A program made the translations under genes and the position numbers. DNA of 64,000 bases from the NCBI GenBank assembly GCA_030696525.1, contig JAUYSB010000021.1, positions 1 to 64,000 of the forward strand, in the 5' to 3' direction. Positions 24,982-32,938 of this stretch are shown piece by piece (within the stretch, counting starts at the first letter, position 1; the number at the start of each line of letters is the position of its first letter). Source of the stretch: Hydrogenophaga sp. GTDB taxonomy: Bacteria; Pseudomonadota; Gammaproteobacteria; Burkholderiales; Burkholderiaceae_C. The notes under the pieces are model-generated. The model saw only the letters and a program-made list of their open reading frames with translations, searched no databases and was not told the origin of the DNA.

Positions 24982-25689
24982 ATGACCACGATTGGCGACA
25001 ATCTCCAAAGCCAACGCGCACGGCTGTGGCGCGCGTGCGAACAGGCCGGCCGTGCGCCTGATGCGGTGCGGCTGCTGGCGGTCAGCAAGACCTTCGGCCC
25101 GGACGCCGTGCGCGAGGCGCTGGCCGCCGGCCAGCTGGCCTTTGGCGAGAACTACGTGCAGGAAGGCGTGGACAAGATCGCCGCTGTCAGCGCCTCGGGT
25201 GCCGTGCCCGGCATCGAGTGGCACTGCATCGGCCCCCTGCAAAGCAACAAGACGCGGCCGGTGGCCGAGCACTTCGACTGGGTGCAGTCGGTGGACCGCC
25301 TGAAGATTGCCCAGCGGCTCAGCGAGCAGCGGCCCTCCCATCTCGCGCCGCTGCAGATCTGCCTGCAAGTCAATGTGGACGGCGGCGCCAACAAATCCGG
25401 CGTGTCGCCGGCCGAACTGCCCGCACTGGCCGCCGCCGTGGCAGCCCTGCCCCGCCTGAAGCTGCGCGGCTTGATGGCGATACCGGAGCCCGCACCCGAC
25501 TTCGACTCGGCCCGCGCGGTGTTTGCCCAGGTGCGGGCGCTGTTCGATGCACTCAACGCGCAGGGCCTCGGTTTGGACACCCTGTCCATGGGCATGAGCG
25601 ACGACCTGGAAGCCGCCGTGGCAGCAGGCAGCACCATGGTGCGGGTGGGGCGGGGGGTGTTTGGGGCGCGCAGCTACGCGCCGACCTGA
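24982..25689 (+). CDS. yggS: PLP homeostasis protein YggS/PROSC
   Basis: A 235-residue PLP-binding TIM-barrel protein. The PLP lysine lies in LLAVSKTF (about residue 36), and FGENYVQEG, WHCIGPLQSNK and MGMSDDLEAAV are the family motifs. It buffers pyridoxal phosphate in the cytoplasm. Adjacency to pilT is common in proteobacteria. Its stop is seven bases from the stop of the convergent DUF3617 gene. Confidence 0.94.
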   Translation: MTTIGDNLQSQRARLWRACEQAGRAPDAVRLLAVSKTFGPDAVREALAAGQLAFGENYVQEGVDKIAAVSASGAVPGIEWHCIGPLQSNKTRPVAEHFDWVQSVDRLKIAQRLSEQRPSHLAPLQICLQVNVDGGANKSGVSPAELPALAAAVAALPRLKLRGLMAIPEPAPDFDSARAVFAQVRALFDALNAQGLGLDTLSMGMSDDLEAAVAAGSTMVRVGRGVFGARSYAPT

Positions 25690-25696
25690 GTGGACC

Positions 25697-26266
25697 TCAC
25701 TTTTTGGGCGCCGGCGCCGTCATCGGCTTGATCGCACCACAATCGGCCGACAGCCATTTGCCCTGACCGTCCATGGTCATGTTTTGCGGCTTGCCTTGGT
25801 GCTGGCTGCTCATGGTCATCTTCATGGTGTAGGACGTGTCGCCCATGAAGGTGTAGGTCCCTTCGCCACTGGACGGCGGCTTGGTACAGGCGAACTTCAT
25901 CTTCATGGTGTTGCCGCTGCGCGAGGTGACGGTGGTGGTGCAGTCGCCCTCGGTCTGCTGGGGCATGTCGTTGCGCGCGGCCATTTCGGGCGTGATGCAC
26001 ACCTTCATGGCCATGGCGCCGCCCGCGCCCATGGTGGGCATGGCGCCGCCCTGTTTGGCCATCATGTCCTGCATCATCTTGCGCTGCTCCGGCGGCATGG
26101 CGGCCAGCTGCTTCTGCATCTCGGCCATGGCCTTGTCCATTTCAGGGTTGCCGCCCATCTTGTGCTGGATTTCCCACAGGCCGGGCTTGGTGCTTTGGGC
26201 CCAGGCGGCGCTGGCGCCCAGGGCCAGCAAGGCGGCCGACAAGGCCAGGCGAAAAGACGTGTTCAT
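25697..26266 (-). CDS. DUF3617 periplasmic protein
   Basis: A 189-residue protein with a signal peptide (cleavage likely after AWA, about residue 23) followed by PGLWEIQHKM, the start of the DUF3617 domain, a Met/Gln-rich helical stretch, then CITPEMAAR and a Cys-containing beta-rich C-terminus ending in SADCGAIKPM. Function is unknown. The gene appears monocistronic. Confidence 0.82.
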   Translation of the reverse strand: MNTSFRLALSAALLALGASAAWAQSTKPGLWEIQHKMGGNPEMDKAMAEMQKQLAAMPPEQRKMMQDMMAKQGGAMPTMGAGGAMAMKVCITPEMAARNDMPQQTEGDCTTTVTSRSGNTMKMKFACTKPPSSGEGTYTFMGDTSYTMKMTMSSQHQGKPQNMTMDGQGKWLSADCGAIKPMTAPAPKK

Positions 26267-26327
26267 GGCGTGCTCCTTCTGAAACGGGGATCGCCCATTC
26301 TCGCGCCCGCAGCAACAAAAAACCAGA

Positions 26328-26792
26328 TCAAAACGCCAGCCGCGTGCTGTGTTTCACCTCTTCCATCACCGGGTAGGTGCGGGTTTCGCGCACGCCGGGC
26401 AGCTGCCACAACACGGTGCCAGCAAAGTCGCGGTAGGCGGCCATGTCGGCCACGCGGGTCTTGAGCAAGTAGTCGAAACCACCGGCCACCATGTGGCACT
26501 CCATGATTTCGTCGTGCACCTGCGCCGCCGCCCTGAACTGCTCGAACACATTGGGCGTGGTGCGGTCCAGCAGCACCTCCACAAACACCAGCATGCCCCG
26601 GCCCAGCTTGAGCGGGTTCAGCCGCGCCTCGTAGCCCAGGATGTAACCCTCGCGCGCCAGCCGCTGGGTGCGCGCCAGCACCGCCGTGGGCGACAGCGCC
26701 ACCGCCTCGGCCAGCTTGAGATTGCTGATGCGCCCGTCGGCCTGCAGCAGGTGCAGGATGCGCTTGTCGGTGCGATCGAGTTCATCTGACAT
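26328..26792 (-). CDS. Lrp/AsnC-family regulator, probable proline-responsive PutR
   Basis: A 154-residue regulator with an N-terminal winged helix-turn-helix (DKRILHLLQADGRISNLKLA) and a C-terminal RAM/AsnC ligand-binding domain (about 70-145). It is divergent from putA, which lacks its own DNA-binding domain, so it is the likely proline-dependent activator of putA, as known for PutR/BkdR-like regulators in other proteobacteria. The 93-base gap contains an inverted repeat that could be its site. Confidence 0.87.
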   Translation of the reverse strand: MSDELDRTDKRILHLLQADGRISNLKLAEAVALSPTAVLARTQRLAREGYILGYEARLNPLKLGRGMLVFVEVLLDRTTPNVFEQFRAAAQVHDEIMECHMVAGGFDYLLKTRVADMAAYRDFAGTVLWQLPGVRETRTYPVMEEVKHSTRLAF

Positions 26793-26820
26793 GATTTATC
26801 TCTATTTCAAACTCAATATT

Positions 26821-26867
26821 TGGTGAATTATTCAACAGACAAACGCAGATGATTCGTTTATTCACCA
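26821..26867. promoter_or_regulatory. Inverted repeat in the Lrp-putA intergenic region
   Basis: Arms TGGTGAAT (26821-26828) and ATTCACCA (26860-26867) are perfect complements, 39 bases centre to centre (between three and four helical turns), inside an AT-rich region. Placement 19 bases before the putA ATG and spacing fit an Lrp-family binding region, but the protein is inferred. Confidence 0.55.
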
Positions 26868-26885
26868 GATCAACGGAGTTCTGTC

Positions 26886-29837
26886 ATGCGCCTGCCCACC
26901 CCCTACCGCCCCGAAGCCGACACCGTCGTGCACCGCCTGGCCAGCCTGGACGGCCGACTCGACTGGGCCGATGCCGCCCGCCAGGCCGCGCCCTGGGTGC
27001 AGGCGGTGCGCGACAACCCGCCGCCCTTCTGGGCCATGGAAAGCCTGCTCAAGGAGTACCCCATCAGCAGCGCAGAGGGCCTGGCCCTGATGCGCCTGGC
27101 CGAGGCCTTGCTGCGTGTGCCCGACGCCGAAACCGCCATCGCACTCACCGCCGACCAGCTGGGGCGCGCCGACTTTGATGCCGCGGGCCACCCGGCCTTG
27201 GCGCGGCTGTCCTCCAGCGCCATTGGGCTGAGCAAACGGTTTTTGCCGGGTGGTGAATCGGGTGGCATCCTGGGCAAACTCGGCGCGCGCACCGTGGTGG
27301 CCGCCACGCTGCGCGCGGTGCAGCTGCTGGGCCACCAGTTTGTGCTGGGCGAGACCATCCAGAGCGCCATGAAAACCGCTGCGCAGGCCCGAAAAGACAT
27401 GCCGCGCCTGACCTTCAGCTACGACATGCTGGGCGAAGGCGCCCGCACGGCGGAAGACGCCGTGCGCTACTTCCACAGCTACCAGCAGGCCATTGCGGCA
27501 ATAGCCACCCAGGCGCAAGGCGACGAGCGTGGCAACGACGGCATCAGCATCAAGCTCAGCGCCCTGCACCCACGCTACGAAGACGCGCAGCACCAGCGCG
27601 TGATGCAGGAACTGGTGCCCCGCGTGTGGGCGCTGTGCGAGCAGGCGGCGCAGGCGCGCATCAACCTCACCATCGACGCCGAAGAGGTGGACCGCCTGGA
27701 ACTCTCGCTCGACGTGTTCGACGCCCTGCTCGCCCGCGTGGCGCAGCATCAACCGCAGTGGAGCGGTTTTGGCCTGGCGCTGCAGGCCTACCAAACCCGC
27801 GCGCTGGAGCTGATCGGCCACGTCACCGCGCTGGCGCGCCAGCACGGCGTCAAGCTCATGTGCCGGCTGGTCAAGGGCGCCTACTGGGACGCCGAAATCA
27901 AGCGCGCCCAGGAACAAGGCCTGCCGCACTACCCGGTGTTCACCCACAAACACCACACCGACATCTCCTACCTGGCCTGCGCGCGCGCCCTGCTGGATGC
28001 GCCCGACGCCATCTACCCGCAGTTCGCCACGCACAACGCAGCGACGATTGCCGCGATTCAACAGATGGCCGCAAAAGCAGGAACGCCATTCGAGTTTCAA
28101 AGGCTCCACGGCATGGGCGAAGGCGTGTACCGCGAGGTGCTCAAAAACCCGCTGGTGCGCTGCCGCGTGTACGCCCCCGTGGGCGCCCACCGCGACCTGC
28201 TGGCCTACCTGGTGCGCCGCCTGCTGGAAAACGGCGCCAACTCGTCCTTCGTGCACCAGCTGGCCGACCCCACCGTGGGCCTGGAGGAACTGCTGGTGTC
28301 GCCGCTGCGCCTGTCGCCCGAGCCCAGCCAGCCGCTGCCGGTGGCCTTGTTCGGCACCCAGCGCGCCAACAGCGCGGGCGTGGACCTGACCGTGGACACA
28401 CAACGCGAACCCCTGCTGGCCGCTCTGGCCACCACCACCGTGCCGGTCGTGCCCGAGGCCGATCCGGCCGCACTGCCCACCGCCTTCCAGCGCTGCGCCG
28501 CCGCATCACGCGCCTGGCGCGACGCGCCCGTGACCCAGCGCGCCCAGGCCTTGCGCCAGGCCGCCGATGCGCTGGAGCACGAGCTGCCCCGTTTCTGCGC
28601 CCTGCTGGTGAAAGAGGCCTTCAAGACCTGGGGCGACGCCGTGGCCGAGGTGCGTGAGGCGGTGGACTTTTTGCGCTACTACGCCGCCGAGGCCGAACGG
28701 GTGATGGCCCCCATAGCCCTGCCTGGCCCCACCGGCGAAAGCAACACCTTGCGTCTGACGGCACGCGGCGTGTGGGTGTGCATCAGCCCCTGGAACTTTC
28801 CGCTGGCCATTTTTGCCGGCCAGGTGGCCGCAGCGCTTGCCACCGGTAACGGCGTGCTGGCCAAGCCGGCCGAGCAGACGTCCGGCGTGGCCCAGGCCGT
28901 GGTGGCCCTGCTGCACCGCCACGGCGTGCCCGCCGACGTGCTGCAACTGCACCACGGCGCCGGCGACACCGTGGGCGCCGCCCTCGTGGCCCAGCTCGGC
29001 GTGGCCGGTGTGGTGTTCACCGGCTCCACCCAGGTGGCCAAAATCATCCAGCGCGCGTTGGCCGCCAAGGACGGCCCCATCGTTCCCCTGATCGCCGAAA
29101 CCGGCGGCATCAACGCCATGCTGGTGGACAGCACCGCCCTGCCCGAACAGGTGGCCGACGCGGTGGTGCAAAGCGCCTTCCGCAGCGCCGGTCAGCGCTG
29201 CTCAGCCCTGCGCCTGCTGTGTGTGCACGACGCGATTGCCGACGGCGTGGTCGAGATGATCCGTGGCGCGGCGCGCGAGCTGGTGGTGGGCGACCCGGCG
29301 CAACTCGCCACCGACGTTGGCCCGGTGATCGACCGCGAAGCCTTTGACAACATCGCGCGACACGTGGCCCGGCTGGAGCGCGAAGCACGCGATCTGCTGC
29401 CGCCTGCCGCCGTGCCGAACACGCCCAATGCACCCCAGCACCTGGTGCCGCCGCGCATGTTCGAGGTCAAGGCCGTGGCCGACATGACGCAGGAAATCTT
29501 CGGTCCCGTGCTGCACGTGCTGCGCTGGAGCGGCGAGCCCGAGGCGGTGATCGACGCCATCAACGCGCTGGGCTACGGCCTCACGCTGGGCATACAGACC
29601 CGCATCGACAGCCGCGCCCAGGCATTGGCCGCGCGCGCCCACACCGGCAACGTCTACATCAACCGCAACATCATCGGCGCGGTGGTGGGCGTGCAGCCCT
29701 TTGGCGGCGAGGGCCTCAGCGGCACCGGCCCCAAGGCCGGCGGCCCGCACTACCTGCTGCGCTTCTGTGCCGAGCAGACCATCACCGTCAACACCACGGC
29801 GGCGGGGGGCAATGCGACGCTGTTGGCGGGGGTGTGA
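26886..29837 (+). CDS. putA: Bifunctional proline dehydrogenase / P5C dehydrogenase PutA (short type)
   Basis: A 983-residue protein. The N-terminal part to about 470 is the FAD proline dehydrogenase barrel (LMCRLVKGAYWDAEIKRAQ, FATHNAATI, YAPVGAHRDLLAYLVRRLLENGANSSF split over its C-terminal helices); the C-terminal part from about 500 is an aldehyde dehydrogenase with catalytic Cys772 (AGQRCSAL) and the ETGG glutamate upstream. It oxidises proline to glutamate at the membrane. It lacks the N-terminal ribbon-helix-helix of trifunctional PutA, consistent with regulation by the divergent Lrp-type gene. Confidence 0.96.
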   Translation: MRLPTPYRPEADTVVHRLASLDGRLDWADAARQAAPWVQAVRDNPPPFWAMESLLKEYPISSAEGLALMRLAEALLRVPDAETAIALTADQLGRADFDAAGHPALARLSSSAIGLSKRFLPGGESGGILGKLGARTVVAATLRAVQLLGHQFVLGETIQSAMKTAAQARKDMPRLTFSYDMLGEGARTAEDAVRYFHSYQQAIAAIATQAQGDERGNDGISIKLSALHPRYEDAQHQRVMQELVPRVWALCEQAAQARINLTIDAEEVDRLELSLDVFDALLARVAQHQPQWSGFGLALQAYQTRALELIGHVTALARQHGVKLMCRLVKGAYWDAEIKRAQEQGLPHYPVFTHKHHTDISYLACARALLDAPDAIYPQFATHNAATIAAIQQMAAKAGTPFEFQRLHGMGEGVYREVLKNPLVRCRVYAPVGAHRDLLAYLVRRLLENGANSSFVHQLADPTVGLEELLVSPLRLSPEPSQPLPVALFGTQRANSAGVDLTVDTQREPLLAALATTTVPVVPEADPAALPTAFQRCAAASRAWRDAPVTQRAQALRQAADALEHELPRFCALLVKEAFKTWGDAVAEVREAVDFLRYYAAEAERVMAPIALPGPTGESNTLRLTARGVWVCISPWNFPLAIFAGQVAAALATGNGVLAKPAEQTSGVAQAVVALLHRHGVPADVLQLHHGAGDTVGAALVAQLGVAGVVFTGSTQVAKIIQRALAAKDGPIVPLIAETGGINAMLVDSTALPEQVADAVVQSAFRSAGQRCSALRLLCVHDAIADGVVEMIRGAARELVVGDPAQLATDVGPVIDREAFDNIARHVARLEREARDLLPPAAVPNTPNAPQHLVPPRMFEVKAVADMTQEIFGPVLHVLRWSGEPEAVIDAINALGYGLTLGIQTRIDSRAQALAARAHTGNVYINRNIIGAVVGVQPFGGEGLSGTGPKAGGPHYLLRFCAEQTITVNTTAAGGNATLLAGV

Positions 29838-29861
29838 TCAGCCGAAGGCACTTGACAGCCC

Positions 29862-29930
29862 TTGACACCCCCCTACCGAAAACTACAATTACTTTCGTGC
29901 CGCACGAATTTTTAGCTGCACGAAAGTAAT
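29862..29930 (+). promoter_or_regulatory. Promoter and palindromic operator of a toxin-antitoxin-like pair
   Basis: -35 TTGACA (29862-29867; a second TTGACA lies ten bases upstream), 16-base spacer, -10 TACAAT (29884-29889). A perfect 13-bp inverted repeat follows: ATTACTTTCGTGC (29888-29900) and GCACGAAAGTAAT (29918-29930), with an extra GCACGAA half-site at 29902-29908 that forms a tighter palindrome with the left arm. The operator spans the -10 to the start codon, so a bound repressor would block initiation. Confidence 0.75.
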
Positions 29931-29931
29931 C

Positions 29932-30216
29932 ATGAACACCCTTGCCCTCCCCGCCTCCGTCAAAGTTGTGGGCGCCAATGGCCAGATCTCTCTGGGCAAA
30001 CAGTTCGCCGGCCGCCAAGTGCTGGTCGAAGAACAGGAGCCTGGGGTTTGGCTGGTGCGCACAGCGACCGTCGTTCCGGACAACGAACGCTGGCTTCATG
30101 GCGCTCAGGCGACCGCTGATCTGGACCGTGCGCTCACCTGGGCGCTGGACCATCCGGCACAGGACAAGGACGTCGACAGCCAACTGGAGCGGCTGGCCAA
30201 GGGCGCGGGCAAGTGA
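29932..30216 (+). CDS. AbrB-like antitoxin candidate
   Basis: A 94-residue protein whose N-terminal half (VKVVGANGQISLGKQFAGRQ, VLVEEQEPGVWLVR) has the GQIxL(x)K pattern of AbrB-type swapped-hairpin DNA-binding antitoxins; the C-terminal half is helical and charged. It is coupled to the next gene (TGATG overlap) and preceded by a strong promoter and palindrome, as for autoregulated antitoxins. The assignment as an antitoxin rests on layout and pattern. Confidence 0.65.
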   Translation: MNTLALPASVKVVGANGQISLGKQFAGRQVLVEEQEPGVWLVRTATVVPDNERWLHGAQATADLDRALTWALDHPAQDKDVDSQLERLAKGAGK

Positions 30217-30536
30217 TGGCAGCCAGCGACCCGCTGGTGCGCCTGGACTTGAACAACCCGGTGTTTCAGGAAACGCTGTTCAGCCTGCAAAAGGCCGAGC
30301 GACATGCCGCCATCGACACGCTGAAGAAAATCCGCCAATTGAGTTGGGCGCAGGTGTACCGGGACCAGGGCTTGAAGTGGGAAAAAATCACCAGCATCAA
30401 AACGCCACCAGGCATTGACGCGATCTACTCGCTGCGCATCACCCAGTCACGCCGCTGCACCGCTTGGCGGGAGGGCGACTTCATGCGACTGCTGACCGTT
30501 GCACCCGACCACGACAGCACCTACGGCAAGAAGTGA
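30216..30536 (+). CDS. RelE-like toxin candidate
   Basis: A 106-residue protein from the ATG at 30216. The C-terminal half (IYSLRITQSRRCTAWREGDFMRLLTVAPDHDSTYGK, here cited as SLRITQSRR, REGDFMRLL and PDHDSTYGK) has the strand-strand-strand layout and basic residues of RelE/ParE-type toxins. It directly follows the AbrB-like gene in the usual antitoxin-toxin order. I do not recognise a characterised member; toxicity is inferred. Confidence 0.6.
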   Translation: MAASDPLVRLDLNNPVFQETLFSLQKAERHAAIDTLKKIRQLSWAQVYRDQGLKWEKITSIKTPPGIDAIYSLRITQSRRCTAWREGDFMRLLTVAPDHDSTYGKK

Positions 30537-30545
30537 CCGCCCGGC

Positions 30546-31412
30546 TCACTCAGGCAACGGAATGAACTCGTCGTGGTCGTCGGGCGGCAGCGCGATGCGC
30601 CCGGCGCGCCAGTCGGCCTTGGCCTGTTCGATGCGCTCGGGCCGGGACGACACGAAGTTCCAGAAGATGTGGCGCGGGCCGACCGGCTCGCCGCCAAACA
30701 CCATCAACACGCTGTCCTGCTCGGCCAGCAGCTCGTCCGCGCCCTGGTCGAACACCATCATCTGACCGGGCACGGCGGTTTGCCCGCCGTGTGACACCGC
30801 ACCACGCGCCACATAAACCGCCTGTTCGGGGTACACGCCGTCCAGCGCAAAGCGGCTGCCGGCGCTCAAGCTCACGTGTGCGCAAAACAAGGGCGACGAC
30901 GTGCGCACCGCGCTGCGCTGCCCCATCACCTCGCCGGCCAACACGCGGCAGCACAGGCCGGGCCGCTCGATCAGGGGCAAGGCCTCGTGCCCGTAGTGGG
31001 TGAAGGCGGGCTCACACTCCTCGTCGGCCTCGGGCAGGGCGATCCAGAACTGCATCAGCTCCAGCCCGCCACCGGCAAACGAGGCCGGGTGCTCGAAGCG
31101 CTCGGAATGCGAGATGCCGCGCCCGGCCGTCATCCAGTTGACCTCGCCGGGGCGGATGCGCTGCACCACGCCCAGGCTGTCGCGGTGGATGATTTCGCCG
31201 CCCAGCAGGTAGCTGAAGGTGGACAGGCCGATGTGCGGGTGCGGGCGCACGTCGGCCGCGCGCACCGCCTCGGGCGGCAGGCTCACCGGGCCGGCGTGAT
31301 CAAAAAAAACAAAGGGCCCGACCATGCGGCGGCGGGCGTAGGGCAGCACGCGCCGCACCTTGAGGCCGTTGCCCAGGTCGCCTTCGCGGGCGGTGATCAA
31401 CATCGACACCAT
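30546..31412 (-). CDS. Pirin family protein (bicupin)
   Basis: A 288-residue bicupin from the ATG at 31412 (AGGAAG upstream). Metal ligands typical of pirin/quercetinase-like proteins are in place: His58 and His60 (RPHPHIGLSTF), His102 and Glu104 (ISHSERFE). The C-terminal cupin is less conserved. Some bacterial pirins are quercetin dioxygenases, others act as regulators. It lies 70 bases downstream of the racemase-like gene on the same strand and could be on the same transcript. Confidence 0.88.
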   Translation of the reverse strand: MVSMLITAREGDLGNGLKVRRVLPYARRRMVGPFVFFDHAGPVSLPPEAVRAADVRPHPHIGLSTFSYLLGGEIIHRDSLGVVQRIRPGEVNWMTAGRGISHSERFEHPASFAGGGLELMQFWIALPEADEECEPAFTHYGHEALPLIERPGLCCRVLAGEVMGQRSAVRTSSPLFCAHVSLSAGSRFALDGVYPEQAVYVARGAVSHGGQTAVPGQMMVFDQGADELLAEQDSVLMVFGGEPVGPRHIFWNFVSSRPERIEQAKADWRAGRIALPPDDHDEFIPLPE

Positions 31413-31482
31413 GTTCGCTTCCTTGCTGTGCGCCAAGCCGGCACCGCAGCATACGGCGAAATGGTGGCGCGGACAGCGGGGG

Positions 31483-32268
31483 TCAGCGGGGCCTGAGCGA
31501 TGCCGCCGCGCCGTCCAGCATGGCGTGCAGCATGTCCAGGCGCGGGTGCATGGGCACGGGGTAGCCCACGCGGCTGTGCGCCAGGCCCAGCGCCAGCGCC
31601 GCCTCGGCCACCTTGTAGCTCAGCGGGCCGGGGTTGATGATCGGCACCGGCAAGCGCGCACTCAGGTAGGCGTGCGACTGGTGCATGGTGGTGGAGCCCA
31701 GGATCAGCACCTCGGCGCCGTCTTCCTCGATGGCACGGCGGCCCGCCGCCTCCAGCAGCGGGAACACGTCTTCTTCCTTGCCCGAGAGCAGGTTCTGGTT
31801 GTCGGGCGGCACCTCGATGGCGCGCACCGAAGCGCACTTGTGGTGCAGGCCCAGCTCGTCCAGCGCCTTCTTGTACAGCGGCTTCCAGCGGCTGGCCATG
31901 GTGAGGATGGAGAAACGGTCGCCAAGGGTCAGCGCCATCAGCATCGATGTGCGACCGGGCCCGAAGACAGGAATGTCCAGCACCGAACGCAGCGCGGCCA
32001 CGCCCGAGTCGCTCATGGTGTCGATGCACACGGCGTCAAAACCTTCGGCCTGCGCGCGGCAGCCGGCTTCGAAGTTGGCGGCATCGGCCAGCACGAAGTC
32101 GTGGTGGCTGGAATAGTTCATCGGGCCGGCCTTGACGGCGCGGTACTCGAAGCGGATGCCGTCGCCAAACGACAAGCCCTCCAGTTGCGCCTGGCGCAGC
32201 AGCAGGTTGTCGGCCGACATGGCAAAGGGCACGACCACGAGCACGCGTTTGACCACCGGCTCAGACAT
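31483..32268 (-). CDS. Asp/Glu/hydantoin racemase-family protein lacking both catalytic cysteines
   Basis: A 261-residue protein from the ATG at 32268, overlapping the upstream gene by eight bases. The fold motifs of hydantoin racemase/AroM-like proteins are visible, but the first catalytic position reads CIDTMSDSG (Thr where the family has Cys) and the second reads ILGSTTMHQ (Ser where the family has GCAGM). A classical two-cysteine racemase mechanism is therefore not possible; it could be an isomerase, decarboxylase or lyase of the same superfamily. It is the last gene of the seven-gene leftward unit that starts at 37006. Confidence 0.75.
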   Translation of the reverse strand: MSEPVVKRVLVVVPFAMSADNLLLRQAQLEGLSFGDGIRFEYRAVKAGPMNYSSHHDFVLADAANFEAGCRAQAEGFDAVCIDTMSDSGVAALRSVLDIPVFGPGRTSMLMALTLGDRFSILTMASRWKPLYKKALDELGLHHKCASVRAIEVPPDNQNLLSGKEEDVFPLLEAAGRRAIEEDGAEVLILGSTTMHQSHAYLSARLPVPIINPGPLSYKVAEAALALGLAHSRVGYPVPMHPRLDMLHAMLDGAAASLRPR

Positions 32269-32938
32269 GCACTGCCCCCAGCTCGGCCAGCGATTCGGCG
32301 GTGCTGCACACGCGGCCAAACAGGCGCTGGAAGTTGCGCATGGTGTTGTGGTGCAGGTCCTCGTGGGTGGTGCCGCAGGCGTCTTCCACCAGGGTCACGC
32401 CGTAGCCGCGGTCGGCTGCCTCGCGGGCGGTGGTTTCCACGCACATGTTGGTGGACACGCCGGTCAGGTAGAGCTGTTCGCAGCCCAGTGCGCGCAGCAG
32501 GCTGTCGATGTTCGTGGAGGCAAAGGCGCCGATGGTGGTCTTGCGCAGCACGTGTTCGCCAGGCCGGGGTTTGAGCTCGTCCACGATCTCGTGCTCGCGG
32601 CTGCCGAGGTGGTTTTTGAACTCCACGAACAGCTTGCGCATGTGCAGCGGCGCATCGCTGGCGTCGGGCAGGGCCGCGCCCACGGTCACGTGCAGCACCG
32701 GGCGGCCGAGCACGCCAAAGTGCTCGCGCAGGCGCTGGGTGTGGGGCAGCACGAAGCGCTCGATGCGGTCGAAACGGTAGTCGCCCACGCTGGAGCCTTC
32801 GGCCAACAGCTTGCGCGCCAGCGCGCCCTGGCGCGAGCCGGTGGCGTACTGCATGTCGATGATCACGAGGGCGGCACGCGTGGCGTCCACCGTGCGTTCG
32901 GCCAGGTAAGCCCGGATGTAGTCGTTGGAGGTGCTCAT
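32261..32938 (-). CDS. Isochorismatase-family amidohydrolase 2
   Basis: A 225-residue cysteine hydrolase. The triad is complete: Asp28 (VIIDMQ), Lys133 (LRKTTIGAF) and Cys166 (VSTNMCVETT). Members hydrolyse N-carbamoyl groups, maleamate, nicotinamide, ureidoacrylate or isochorismate; here the neighbours favour an amide or carbamoyl bond. It overlaps the upstream deacetylase-fold gene (ATGA) and the downstream racemase-like gene. Confidence 0.85.
   Translation of the reverse strand: MSTSNDYIRAYLAERTVDATRAALVIIDMQYATGSRQGALARKLLAEGSSVGDYRFDRIERFVLPHTQRLREHFGVLGRPVLHVTVGAALPDASDAPLHMRKLFVEFKNHLGSREHEIVDELKPRPGEHVLRKTTIGAFASTNIDSLLRALGCEQLYLTGVSTNMCVETTAREAADRGYGVTLVEDACGTTHEDLHHNTMRNFQRLFGRVCSTAESLAELGAVHV

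Noticed and set aside
26862-28403. A 513-codon minus-strand frame opposite putA.
   Set aside because: Shadow frame; putA motifs on the plus strand are unambiguous.
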